DNA of 64,000 nucleotides. Origin: Paenibacillus auburnensis (GTDB lineage: Bacteria; Bacillota; Bacilli; Paenibacillales; Paenibacillaceae). The notes under the pieces were generated by a model. It had not been told where the DNA came from. It was given only the letters and a program-made list of their open reading frames with translations, and did not search any database. Below, piece by piece: positions 33,305 to 41,817 of this stretch. Numbering within the stretch: position 1 is the first letter of the stretch; every line of letters starts with the position of its first letter. The DNA is taken from positions 62,001 through 126,000 of the forward strand of contig NZ_CAKMMG010000006.1 in assembly GCF_927798115.1 (NCBI RefSeq), given 5' to 3'. A program made the position numbers and the translations under genes.

Positions 33305-34267
33305 CTATATTTTTTGTTCCAGGTTCAGGCTTTCGATACCGGAACGTATGATGCCGCAGGAGGCATCGAACTTCGCGAACTCCTGATCACTGAGGTTCAG
33401 CTCCAGCAGCTCCTGGATACCGCCTCCGCCGATAATTGCCGGTACACCGGCACATACATCCCGTTGCCCGTACTCGCCGTCAAGAATCGCCGAGACCGCA
33501 ATGATTTTGTGCTCGTCATTCAGAATCGAGCGGGTAATATAGGCCAGCGCACTGCCGATGCCGAAATGGGTCGACCCTTTGCGGGTGAAGATTTCCCAGC
33601 CTGCGTCTTTGGTCTTGCGGGCAATATCATCCAGATCGAGGCTGCGGAACCGTTCACGGTGCTGCTCCATAATCTGTAGCAGCGGTTTGCCGCCGATCGT
33701 GACATGAGACCAGGCGACGAATTGGGACTCGCCATGCTCGCCGAGCGCGTAGCCGTTAACGCTGCGCGGATCAATCGAGAACACTTCGGAGAGCAGTGTC
33801 TTTAGGCGTGAAGAGTCAATGGAAGTACCGGTTCCGATAATCCGGTGGCGCGGCAGGCCGGAAATTTTCCATACCATATAAGTAACTATATCGACCGGAT
33901 TGGCAGCCACCACAAAGATGCCGTCGAATCCGCTGGCCATTATTTCCGTAATAATTTCCCTGGTTATGACAGCAGCGTCGTCCAGAACATCCAGTCTGGT
34001 CTGGCCAGGCTTGGGATTAGCTCCGGCGGTCAGAATGACAACATCCATATGGCCGCAATCACTGGCGGTGCCAGCATATACTTTGGTCCGTGTACCTGTG
34101 AAATCCATGCAATGCGAGAGGTCAAGCGCTTGTGCCATGGCGCGGTCATAGGTGCGGTCGACCATCATGATCTCATCGCATATCGCCTGATTGACCATGG
34201 AATAGGCACAGCTGGAACCTACATTGCCGGAGCCGACGATCGCCACTTTTCTCGATTTTGTTTTCAA
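33305..34267 (-). CDS. ldh: L-lactate dehydrogenase
   Basis: An NAD-dependent dehydrogenase of about 320 residues: the Rossmann motif VAIVGSGNVGSS, the substrate loop KPGQTRLDVL (Arg for the substrate carboxylate), GTGTSIDSSRLK and the catalytic His in GEHGES. GTSxDSxR is typical of LDH rather than malate dehydrogenase. It reduces pyruvate to L-lactate, regenerating NAD+ in fermentation. A GTG at 34282 opens the frame, but GAGGG stands 8 nt before a TTG at 34267, which is preferred. Monocistronic. Confidence 0.9.
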   Translation of the reverse strand: MKTKSRKVAIVGSGNVGSSCAYSMVNQAICDEIMMVDRTYDRAMAQALDLSHCMDFTGTRTKVYAGTASDCGHMDVVILTAGANPKPGQTRLDVLDDAAVITREIITEIMASGFDGIFVVAANPVDIVTYMVWKISGLPRHRIIGTGTSIDSSRLKTLLSEVFSIDPRSVNGYALGEHGESQFVAWSHVTIGGKPLLQIMEQHRERFRSLDLDDIARKTKDAGWEIFTRKGSTHFGIGSALAYITRSILNDEHKIIAVSAILDGEYGQRDVCAGVPAIIGGGGIQELLELNLSDQEFAKFDASCGIIRSGIESLNLEQKI

Positions 34268-34583
34268 TTGCCTTGCCCTCACTCTCTAAATGTAATACCT
34301 GGCCCTCTTCTTCCCGAGATGGCAGCCATTTGGGTTGCGCCTCTAATGAAGCCTGTGGTTAAGTATGCCTACATTTTACCTTATCTTACCGCAAGTTACC
34401 TGACATCAGAATGAAAAATACCGTGCCGGCCTTCCGGTTTTTGTCACAACTAACATAGGGAGTCATCATTTTCCGGGCGGTCTATATAAATATTGTATGC
34501 AGAAAATGTGATTACGGGATAAAAGTTGACAAACATATGCTAAATTATATTGGTTGTGTGACAAGAAATAGCGGGCAAGGACG
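34268..34583. other. Gap without a gene
   Basis: About 315 bp between ldh and the ccdC terminator. It should contain the ldh promoter on the minus strand. TTGACA occurs on the plus strand at 34526-34531, with only poorly spaced TATATT after it. No repeat, RNA gene or convincing frame seen. Confidence 0.5.
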
Positions 34584-34630
34584 AAAAGAGCATTCATGCG
34601 CCCGTCGGGTCGATGGAATGCTCTCTTTTG
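34584..34630 (-). terminator. Terminator of the ccdC-like gene
   Basis: AAAAGAGCATTC / GAATGCTCTCTTTT stem with a 20-nt loop, 19 bp past the stop at 34649, ending in TTTT on the minus strand. Confidence 0.75.
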
Positions 34631-34648
34631 TGAATAATGCAGTGCGGC

Positions 34649-35155
34649 TTACCCCCGTGTCTGCGGAATACGGGCCTCTGGGGGAGCCATAAGAGTGTAG
34701 CGCTTATACATGAACACCCGCCAGTGAAGGATCATACCGAAGGCCAGGATGAAGAACAGGCCGCCGGATTGCGGAACCGATACATATTGGTTGATGAACT
34801 CATGCAGTACGGTGCGGATCAGCAGCAGACCCAGCAGAATGAAGGCGAAGCTCTTGGAGCGCTGGGCGTAAATCTGGCCCTCCCGTTCCTCGAATTTGGT
34901 ACTGCGCATCAGCGGATAGGCAAAAATAAACCAGCCGATCAGGAAAGCCAGCACCGCCCACCACCAGGGGAAGCGCACCTCAGGTACTACGAACATGGCA
35001 AAGCCTGTTGACATGCCGAGCGGCGGAATCCATATTTTGCGGATGGTCACCGGGCGTGAGCTTGCCTTCAGACGGATAAAAATAACCATCAGCGCCATAA
35101 ACACGGCTCCCAGAGTAGAGCCCACATGCAGAAGCGAGGGGTTAATATTGCCCAT
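34649..35155 (-). CDS. ccdC: CcdC-family membrane protein
   Basis: A 168-residue protein with five hydrophobic helices and the CcdC/DUF1453 pattern (MVIFIRLKASSRPVTIRKIWIPPLGMSTGF, then AYPLMRSTKFE and SKSFAFILLGLLLIRTVLHEF). In Bacillus, CcdC is next to the cytochrome-c maturation gene ccdA, but its own role is not known. Here it stands alone with its own terminator and no ccdA nearby. Confidence 0.8.
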   Translation of the reverse strand: MGNINPSLLHVGSTLGAVFMALMVIFIRLKASSRPVTIRKIWIPPLGMSTGFAMFVVPEVRFPWWWAVLAFLIGWFIFAYPLMRSTKFEEREGQIYAQRSKSFAFILLGLLLIRTVLHEFINQYVSVPQSGGLFFILAFGMILHWRVFMYKRYTLMAPPEARIPQTRG

Positions 35156-35252
35156 GATACACGTTCCTCTCTGTGATTTGTGTCACTTATTTTTTCATTA
35201 TAGCAGAAATTTCTATATATACAGAATGGGGCCGCCCAGCAATAATGAACAC

Positions 35253-35286
35253 AATAAACCCGCCAGGGGGTCCTGACGGGTTTATT
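35253..35286 (-). terminator. Terminator after the GlsB/YeaQ gene
   Basis: AATAAACCCGxCAGG / CCTGxCGGGTTTATT stem with one mismatch, 50 bp past the stop at 35336. Confidence 0.75.
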
Positions 35287-35335
35287 ATGCAAGTATAAGT
35301 TTTAACAGGTTCAGGGTCGCTCATAACCATGCAGA

Positions 35336-35596
35336 TTAAGAGCGGCTGCGTCCGCCGACCGAACGAAGGATCAGGCTGACGATAAAGATCAGGACGATCG
35401 CACCGATAAGTGAAGGGAAGACATAGAAATCACTGATCTTAGGTCCCCAGCTTCCCAGCAGCATACCGCCGAGCCATGAACCAAGAATACCGGCAATGAT
35501 GTTACCGATAATACCTCCCGGAATATCTCTGCCCATAATCAGGCCTGCCAACCAACCAATCACGCCACCGACAATCAACATCCATAATAAACTCAT
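35336..35596 (-). CDS. GlsB/YeaQ/YmgE-family stress membrane protein
   Basis: An 86-residue protein with three hydrophobic helices and the Gly-rich family pattern (GGVIGWLAGLIMGRDIPGGIIGNIIAGILGSWLGG). The family was named transglycosylase-associated, but no enzyme activity is known; members are general stress proteins. AAAGGAG stands before the ATG, and a sigma-B-type promoter lies 50-74 bp upstream, fitting stress control. Confidence 0.87.
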   Translation of the reverse strand: MSLLWMLIVGGVIGWLAGLIMGRDIPGGIIGNIIAGILGSWLGGMLLGSWGPKISDFYVFPSLIGAIVLIFIVSLILRSVGGRSRS

Positions 35597-35645
35597 GATG
35601 CTTCAGCTCCTTTGTATGTGTTTGTGTTTCTTCGATGGTTACTAT

Positions 35646-35670
35646 TAACCCTCGACTCGTACGTTTAAAC
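35646..35670 (-). promoter_or_regulatory. Sigma-B-type promoter, GlsB/YeaQ gene
   Basis: On the minus strand GTTTAA (35665-35670) and GGGTTA (35646-35651) are 13 nt apart, matching the Bacillus sigma-B consensus GTTTAA-N12-15-GGGTAT with one mismatch in the -10. Confidence 0.7.
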
Positions 35671-35729
35671 CATGTGAGAAATTTTGTAGTGATGCATATT
35701 TTGTATATTAGTATGCCCTAAAAATGGCT

Positions 35730-35756
35730 GTTTAACACGGTTCATGTGCCGGGTAT
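35730..35756 (+). promoter_or_regulatory. Sigma-B-type promoter, lactonase gene
   Basis: GTTTAA (35730-35735) and GGGTAT (35751-35756) are both perfect sigma-B elements, 15 nt apart. They face the lactonase gene, which starts 119 bp downstream, and are back to back with the GlsB/YeaQ promoter. Confidence 0.6.
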
Positions 35757-35874
35757 ATAAACATGTTATAGTGAAAAAGGAACGCGGATGTGAGTGAACA
35801 CTCCACTGTAGAGGGTATACATAAGTAAAGGGAAATAAGCCTATGCGCTACTTACTATAAAAGGGGATACTGCC

Positions 35875-36933
35875 ATGCACCAGCCTAATGAAGTATTGTT
35901 TTACATTGGAACCTACAACTCTAAAGAAGAAGATGCTATCCTGCTGGGGGCCCTGGACAAGGAAACAGGGGAAATGCGGGTACTGAACGGTACAAAGGGC
36001 ATCGAGAATCCGTCGTATCTGGCTTTAAACCGTTCGGGCTCCGTACTCTATGCGGTAAGCGAGCAGGATGAGGGAGAGGTTCATGCCTTTGCCGTGGAAG
36101 AAGGTACCGGGGCGCTGAATCCGCTGGGCGGCAGACGAACGGAAGGCGGAGCACCTTGCTATGTCTCCATAAGTCCGCAAGGCGATTACATATTCGTAGC
36201 CAATTACATGGGAGGCAATGTGAATGCCTTTCCGGTGAATACCGATGGTTCACTTGGAGAGATGTCTGCCCAGGTAAGGCATGAGGGTTCAGGAATCCGC
36301 CAGGACCGGCAGGAAGCGCCGCATCCCCATTCGGTTATTCCTGACAGTACCGGCGGGCGTGTGCTGGTCTGCGATCTTGGCATTGATCAGGTGCTGTTCT
36401 ACCGTGTCGAGGACGGCAAGCTGATTACGCACCGTGAGGTGAATCTGCCGCCGGGCGCGGGACCGCGGCACTTGGCCGTGCATCCGTCGAAGCAGTGGAT
36501 CTATCTGATAAATGAACTGGACAGCACCATTACTGTCTTTGCCAATGATGAACAGAACGGGGACCTCAAAGTATTGCAAAGCCTCAGTTCATTGCCGGAA
36601 AATTATACTGCCGGCAGCGATGATACTGCTGCGGATATCCATGTCTCTCCATGCGGACGGTTCCTTTATGCGTCTAACCGCGGCCATGACAGTGTGGGTT
36701 TATTCTATATAGACGCTAAGACAGGGCTGCTGGAGTCTGGCGATTGGGTGATATCCGGCGGGCGGACCCCGCGTAATTTCACAATTATCGGCGGCATGCT
36801 GCTTGCGGCCAACCAGAACAGCAACAATATCGTATCGTTCAGAATCGACAGGGAGAGCGGACGGCTGATTCCTACCGGCAACGAACTGGAAGTTACTGCA
36901 CCGGTCTGCCTGACCCCCGTGCAGCTGATATAG
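35875..36933 (+). CDS. Lactonase-family (YkgB-type) beta-propeller protein
   Basis: A 352-residue seven-bladed beta-propeller of the lactonase family that includes Bacillus YkgB, a 6-phosphogluconolactonase. Typical motifs: FYIGTYNS, NPSYLALNRSGSVLYAV, FVANYMGGNV, PHPHSVIPD, GAGPRHLAVHPS and HVSPCGRFLYASNRGHDS. The predicted reaction is hydrolysis of 6-phosphogluconolactone in the pentose phosphate pathway, but other lactones are possible. AAGGGG precedes the ATG. Single gene with a strong terminator. Confidence 0.85.
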   Translation: MHQPNEVLFYIGTYNSKEEDAILLGALDKETGEMRVLNGTKGIENPSYLALNRSGSVLYAVSEQDEGEVHAFAVEEGTGALNPLGGRRTEGGAPCYVSISPQGDYIFVANYMGGNVNAFPVNTDGSLGEMSAQVRHEGSGIRQDRQEAPHPHSVIPDSTGGRVLVCDLGIDQVLFYRVEDGKLITHREVNLPPGAGPRHLAVHPSKQWIYLINELDSTITVFANDEQNGDLKVLQSLSSLPENYTAGSDDTAADIHVSPCGRFLYASNRGHDSVGLFYIDAKTGLLESGDWVISGGRTPRNFTIIGGMLLAANQNSNNIVSFRIDRESGRLIPTGNELEVTAPVCLTPVQLI

Positions 36934-36936
36934 AAT

Positions 36937-36980
36937 AAGGGTCTCCCTTAGCAGCCTTTGCGGCTGTTAGAGAGACCCTT
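36937..36980. terminator. Bidirectional terminator
   Basis: Long stem from AAGGGTCTC to GAGACCCTT with a 3-nt apex TTT between GCAGCC and GCGGCTG-like arms. It serves the lactonase gene and the converging hydrolase gene. Confidence 0.85.
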
Positions 36981-37002
36981 AATTTATAATTTGCACAGAC
37001 AG

Positions 37003-39309
37003 CTATTTCACTCCGCCATCTATATTCTCTTCTCCAGTATAAAATCCGATATCATCGAGCATAATTTTATCGCCTGCTTCCTGCAGATAGAAGGTTATTC
37101 CGGCCAGCTCATCCGGGTTCAGGCGGGGTTCTTCCTCAAGGAAGCTTTCGAATGGCAGCTCATAGGTCTGGAAGATTGCCTCCGAAAGGTCCCCGTATTT
37201 ACCGTTACTAACCCGTTCCTCAAGCCAAGGGCTTAGTGTAAACTCTGTCTGCGGCAGCGGCAGAATATCCATCACTTTGTCCAGCGGCAGGCGCGCACTT
37301 ATATGATTGCTGTCAGTCAATTCAACTTCTACAGCAGGAGCCGGCGGGATATCCGCTGCTAAGACTTGAGTGCTGTCGTCTTCCAGATCATCGGCATTAC
37401 GGTTCGCCATGGAGAAAGTCAGGCCGGACGCACCCGACCCGGCGACCTCCCTGGTGAGGCTGTCTTTAAGCTTGATAGCATAGGCAGCTACTTTGTTGTC
37501 TTCTCCAGCCTTGTGTTCCAGAAGGATGCCGTAGGTTGCTTTGCTCTTGGATTCCCGGTCCTTGGCGGTTTCCTCCGACCAGTCCAGACCCATAGCCGTC
37601 GCTGTGCCGCCTGTCACCGTGTTCTTATTGCGGTCCTCGTCAAAGGTAGCCACCGGGATATAGTTACCGCTCTGGAACCGGCTATAGTAAGCCGTATCCG
37701 GCAGCCACTGTGCACCGCTGCGGTAATCGCGGAACAAGTCCTGATATTCACTTTGCCCGTGCAAAGTGGCCTCCAGAAATGCCGAGACGTATACTTTGGC
37801 AATTTGCCGCTGCTTGTTACCGTCCATGATCTGCGCGCGGCTTAGGAATAAGCCGGCTGGAAGCGACTGGTCGTAGAGTCCCCAGCTTGTGTTGAACTGG
37901 CTGTGGTTGGCATCGGCGATGTAGAGCGAGCTTTTGAAGGCTGCGGAGCCGCTGGAGAAGCTGGAACGTATATACTGCCGGTCTCCGTAGAAATCGTGAA
38001 CATCGCCGTCGCGTGCACCCTGCAGCGTCAGATAATTGACATCCTTCAGCCGTGCCTGCTGATCGTCGATGGCTTTATCCGTAGGAGCCAAAGCGATGAC
38101 CGAAACAATATTGAACGGTTTGGTTGCTGCCAGTACAGGATCGTCCTTGAACCAGCGTGCGGCATCGGCAGCCATGGCAACTGCCTGCCCGCCGCGGCTG
38201 TGGCCCAGCAGGGCTGTATGACTGTAATCGACCTTCTGGTAGAAGAGATTTCCGGGCTGCTGCGCGAAATTCCCGATTTGCTGCAGATGCTTCAGGATCA
38301 ACCAGGTCCGCACTTTGAAATCATTGTCCGGAATGCCGGACCAGGCCGAGTAATTCAGAAAGTTCTCGTCCAGAGAGACGGCGATGAACCCCCGGCTGGC
38401 CAGCTGCTCGCCTAAGTAGGCGTAACCGCCTTCTGAATAGTCCTCCATCATGTGATTGCCATGCACCATCAGCAACAGCGGAAAGGGGCCCTCCCCGTCA
38501 GGCATCCACACCTTTGCATTGACAGGAAGCGCACGGTAGTCGAATCCCCAAAAGATCGTACGGAGCTTAGGCCAATTCTTGATAAAGGCTGATGCATCGG
38601 CAGAAGCTGAGGTCAGAGTGACATCTGCGCCATACTCCTTACGGTGCAAATCTTCACCGCTGCCGTAAGTGAAATACTGATAGCTATAATCTCCCGGACT
38701 GCCGGGATTGGCTGCTTCAATAGGAACAGCATTTCCGTTTGATACAGCCGATGTATCCCGGGCGGACTCGCTGTGTCCGGTGCCGTATAACGGCAGCGGA
38801 GCCAGCAGGACGGCTATAGCCAGCAGCGTTCCGGCGATCGTCCGTCTGCTGCGCAGCAGACCGATGGACAGACCGGCTGCTCCGCCGAGCAGGGCGGCGA
38901 TACCGGCCATTACGGCAGCGGCTTCAATCTCAATATCCGCATAATACAGGACTAACAGTACAGCTCCCATGGAACTCAGGAAGGTACCGGCAAACAGCCG
39001 CGGAAAGCGCAGGCCCGTTAAAGACAGCAGCAGGGCCAGAATATTGCCGGCCAGCGCCAGCACGAGAGTTCCCGCACCGGCAGCAAGTATGATATCCGCT
39101 GCGGTTCCGAGTCCTGTAGGAATGCCCAGAACAGCAAGGATAAAGGCAAGGGTCCCTATCATCCATGGACCGGCCAGTGCTGTCCTCCATAATCTTGTGT
39201 CATATACATAGGTGTCTTTGATGCGTCTTGCCATTTCCCCAAGTATGCGTTTAGGCAGCCGCGTTCGCTGCGGCTGCGGCTGCGGAACATACTCCAAATC
39301 CATCCCCAT
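37003..39309 (-). CDS. Membrane-tethered alpha/beta hydrolase
   Basis: A 768-residue protein. Residues 40-180 form about five membrane helices; after a linker, an alpha/beta-hydrolase domain follows (about 230-520) with LLLMVHGNH as the oxyanion loop, GHSRGGQA as the nucleophile elbow (Ser) and a DANHSQFN region that can supply the catalytic His. The C-terminal 230 residues are Asp/Glu-rich, probably beta, with PAPAVEVELTDSNHISARLPL. The fold says esterase, lipase or related; the substrate is unknown. GGGGGAG precedes ATG 39309. Monocistronic. I do not recognise this domain combination. Confidence 0.75.
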   Translation of the reverse strand: MGMDLEYVPQPQPQRTRLPKRILGEMARRIKDTYVYDTRLWRTALAGPWMIGTLAFILAVLGIPTGLGTAADIILAAGAGTLVLALAGNILALLLSLTGLRFPRLFAGTFLSSMGAVLLVLYYADIEIEAAAVMAGIAALLGGAAGLSIGLLRSRRTIAGTLLAIAVLLAPLPLYGTGHSESARDTSAVSNGNAVPIEAANPGSPGDYSYQYFTYGSGEDLHRKEYGADVTLTSASADASAFIKNWPKLRTIFWGFDYRALPVNAKVWMPDGEGPFPLLLMVHGNHMMEDYSEGGYAYLGEQLASRGFIAVSLDENFLNYSAWSGIPDNDFKVRTWLILKHLQQIGNFAQQPGNLFYQKVDYSHTALLGHSRGGQAVAMAADAARWFKDDPVLAATKPFNIVSVIALAPTDKAIDDQQARLKDVNYLTLQGARDGDVHDFYGDRQYIRSSFSSGSAAFKSSLYIADANHSQFNTSWGLYDQSLPAGLFLSRAQIMDGNKQRQIAKVYVSAFLEATLHGQSEYQDLFRDYRSGAQWLPDTAYYSRFQSGNYIPVATFDEDRNKNTVTGGTATAMGLDWSEETAKDRESKSKATYGILLEHKAGEDNKVAAYAIKLKDSLTREVAGSGASGLTFSMANRNADDLEDDSTQVLAADIPPAPAVEVELTDSNHISARLPLDKVMDILPLPQTEFTLSPWLEERVSNGKYGDLSEAIFQTYELPFESFLEEEPRLNPDELAGITFYLQEAGDKIMLDDIGFYTGEENIDGGVK

Positions 39310-39474
39310 GATTCTCTCCCCCGGCAGTTGCGGTGATTTCTGTTTTTTGGCCTATAAGATGTAGCAATAATATTACTTTACAGCTTTAATAACAAGTGGG
39401 TCTTACAGGAACAGCAGCCACCTGCTTCCCGGCCGGTCTCCCAAAATACCTTGCTGCCATTTTGAAAAAAAGAT

Positions 39475-39528
39475 TTGACAGGGTGCGGAGATTTCAGTAT
39501 TATGTGTATAACCTACTAAATGGGTAGG
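39475..39528 (+). promoter_or_regulatory. Sulfate transporter promoter with Rrf2-like operator
   Basis: TTGACA (39475-39480) and TATTAT (39498-39503) are 17 nt apart. The inverted repeat CCTAC-N7-GTAGG (39512-39528) overlaps the expected transcription start. Such short inverted repeats near AT-rich arms resemble sites of Rrf2-family regulators such as CymR, which represses sulfur uptake genes in Firmicutes. Which protein binds is an inference. Confidence 0.65.
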
Positions 39529-39718
39529 AATAATTGAATAAATTGTTCTTACCGTACAGACGGAGGAGCGCCCGCTTGACGCAAGCAGACACGTGTCTTA
39601 TTGACCGGTTTGACCTGCCATACGTGGGCCTTCTGCGTCTTTTTCTGCTACCGGAATTTCAAAGGAAGTACGGAATCATTCATTATTATTATGAGAAAAC
39701 ATGGGGGAGTGGTTTGGG
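39529..39718 (+). other. Long 5' leader of the sulfate transporter operon
   Basis: About 190 nt separate the operator from the lipoprotein start. It contains the palindrome AGACACGTGTCT (39587-39598) and GACGCA (39578-39583) paired with TGCGTC (39634-39639), the latter followed by five T, so an attenuator is possible. A 62-codon frame from 39534 has no ribosome site and no family resemblance. It matches no riboswitch I know. Confidence 0.4.
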
Positions 39719-40843
39719 ATGAAGAAAGGGATCAAGAAGGGGCTTATCGCCGGGTTCACCTTATTACTGACGGCAGGGCTTACTGCTTGCGGAAACAATA
39801 ACAATGCGAATAACAGTGCAAATGCTGCGGCAGATGCTCCGGAAGCCACCACTTCCGCAACCAATGCGGCTGCTACAGCTGAAGCGACTAAGGCGCCGGC
39901 GAAAGATCCGGTAGAGCTGCTGAATGTATCCTATGACCCAACACGCGAGCTTTATGAGAATTATAACAAGGCTTTTGCTGCTTATTGGGAGCAGGAAACC
40001 GGCCAGAAGGTAACAATTAAGCAGTCCCATGGCGGTTCCGGCAAACAAAGCCGCGCTGTCATTGACGGTCTGGAGGCCGATGTCGTTACGCTGGCACTTG
40101 GCTATGACATTGATGCGCTGCAGGAAACGGGCCTAATTAATGAAGGCTGGCAAAATAAATATGAGCATAACAGCTCACCGTACACTTCGACGATCGTATT
40201 CCTCGTTAGAAAAGGCAATCCGAAGGGAATTAAGGACTGGCCGGATCTGCTCAAGGAAGGCGTAGAGGTGATTACCCCGAATCCCAAAACCTCCGGCGGT
40301 GCCCGCTGGAACTATCTGGCGGCCTGGGGTTATGCGCTCGACCATAACAACAACGATGAAGCTAAGGCACAGGAATTTGTACAGGAATTGTTCAAGCATG
40401 TACCTGTACTGGATACCGGAGCGCGCGGCTCCACTACCACCTTTGTTGAACGGGGAATCGGCGATGTGCTGATTGCCTGGGAAAATGAGGCTTACCTGTC
40501 GATTAAGGAGCTGGGTCCGGACAAATTCGAAATTGTAAATCCTTCTGAGAGCATTTTGGCTGAGCCGCCGGTTGCGGTGGTTGACAAGATTGTCGACAAA
40601 AGAGATACACGTGAAGTGTCCGAAGCCTATCTGAAGTATCTCTACTCCGAAGAGGGGCAGACCATCGCTGCAGAGAACTATTACCGGCCTACGCTTGAGA
40701 GTGTGAAAGAGAAGGTCAAGGATCAATTCCCTGAGATCAAGCTGTTCACCCTGGCTGATAAATTCGGAACCTGGAAAGAAACACAGGAGAAGCATTTCAA
40801 TGACGGCGGAATCTTTGACAAGATTTATGTGCCGGGCAGCTAA
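39719..40843 (+). CDS. Sulfate ABC transporter substrate-binding lipoprotein
   Basis: A 374-residue binding protein. The lipobox is LTAC (Cys about 24) after a signal peptide, followed by an Asn/Ala/Thr linker and the sulfate/thiosulfate-binding domain: LLNVSYDPTRELYENYNKAFAAYW, QSHGGSGKQSRAVIDGLEADVVTLA, TPNPKTSGGARWNYLAAWGYA. These are signature stretches of Sbp/CysP proteins. GGGGGAG precedes ATG 39719; the frame is open from 39701. First gene of the operon with the CysT and CysW permeases. Confidence 0.93.
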   Translation: MKKGIKKGLIAGFTLLLTAGLTACGNNNNANNSANAAADAPEATTSATNAAATAEATKAPAKDPVELLNVSYDPTRELYENYNKAFAAYWEQETGQKVTIKQSHGGSGKQSRAVIDGLEADVVTLALGYDIDALQETGLINEGWQNKYEHNSSPYTSTIVFLVRKGNPKGIKDWPDLLKEGVEVITPNPKTSGGARWNYLAAWGYALDHNNNDEAKAQEFVQELFKHVPVLDTGARGSTTTFVERGIGDVLIAWENEAYLSIKELGPDKFEIVNPSESILAEPPVAVVDKIVDKRDTREVSEAYLKYLYSEEGQTIAAENYYRPTLESVKEKVKDQFPEIKLFTLADKFGTWKETQEKHFNDGGIFDKIYVPGS

Positions 40844-40923
40844 GGAAAGAACCTGCGGGGAAGGAATCCGTCAGGGGTGCTGATCGGCATAAGAGCCGAA
40901 GGCAGGAAAGGATGAATGCGTAA

Positions 40924-41763
40924 ATGAAGGTCTCTACTACGGCTGCAGCGCAGCGCAAGGTGCTTCCGGGCTTCGGGCTTACAATGGGCTACAGCGTGCT
41001 CTACCTGAGTCTCGTTGTTCTGCTGCCGCTATCTGCGCTGCTCATAAATTCCACCGGACTGACCTGGGCTAAATTCTGGGACGTGGCCACAGACGCGCGT
41101 GTTCTGGCCTCTTACCGTGTCAGCCTTAGCACTGCGGCAGCAGCAGCTTTAACAGATGCTTTTTTGGGTCTGCTGATGGCATGGGTGCTAGTACGCTATG
41201 AGTTTCCGGGCAAACGGATTTTTGATGCCCTGATCGATCTTCCGTTCGCGCTGCCGACCGCCGTAGCGGGTGTATCACTTACGGCACTTTATTCCCAGAA
41301 TGGCTGGATCGGCTCCCTGGTGGAGCCGCTCGGGCTGAAGGTGGCATTCACGCCGCTCGGCATTACGCTGGCGCTGATGTTTATCGGTATTCCATTCGTG
41401 GTCCGTACCGTTCAACCGGTGCTGGAGGATCTGGACCGGGATATGGAGGAGGCTTCGGCGACGCTGGGCGCCGGACGGTGGCGGACGTTTCTGCGGATCA
41501 TCCTGCCTGAATTGCTGCCTGCGCTGCTTACCGGGTTCGCTTTGGCTTTTGCCAGAGGGATCGGTGAATACGGGTCCGTGGTCTTTATCTCCGGCAACAT
41601 GCCGATGCGGACGGAAATTGCCCCGCTGCTGATCATGACCAAGCTGGAACAATTCGACTATGCCGGCGCTACGTCGGTAGCACTGTTGCTTCTGCTGATC
41701 TCCTTCCTGATGCTGCTGGTGATCAACACCCTTCAGCGCTGGGCACGCAAGAGTTCCCGGTAG
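40924..41763 (+). CDS. cysT: Sulfate ABC transporter permease CysT
   Basis: A 279-residue, six-helix permease of the sulfate/molybdate group. Conserved features: LPFALPTAVAGVSLTALYSQNGWIG and the EAA loop EEASATLGAGRWRTFLRIILPELLPALLTGFALAFARGIGEYGSVVFISGNMP. It pairs with CysW in the membrane. It starts 80 bp after the lipoprotein stop. Confidence 0.93.
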   Translation: MKVSTTAAAQRKVLPGFGLTMGYSVLYLSLVVLLPLSALLINSTGLTWAKFWDVATDARVLASYRVSLSTAAAAALTDAFLGLLMAWVLVRYEFPGKRIFDALIDLPFALPTAVAGVSLTALYSQNGWIGSLVEPLGLKVAFTPLGITLALMFIGIPFVVRTVQPVLEDLDRDMEEASATLGAGRWRTFLRIILPELLPALLTGFALAFARGIGEYGSVVFISGNMPMRTEIAPLLIMTKLEQFDYAGATSVALLLLLISFLMLLVINTLQRWARKSSR

Positions 41764-41817
41764 GTTGTACACTTCCTTAGCGGACTCAAGCTATTACACA
41801 TATTAGGGGGAATAAAC

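Noticed and set aside
34526..34583. Small RNA gene ahead of the ccdC terminator
   Set aside because: A TTGACA is present, but the -10 spacing is poor and the hairpin is explained by the minus-strand gene.
39534..39722. 62-codon frame before the sulfate-binding protein
   Set aside because: No ribosome site or family resemblance; treated as a non-coding leader.
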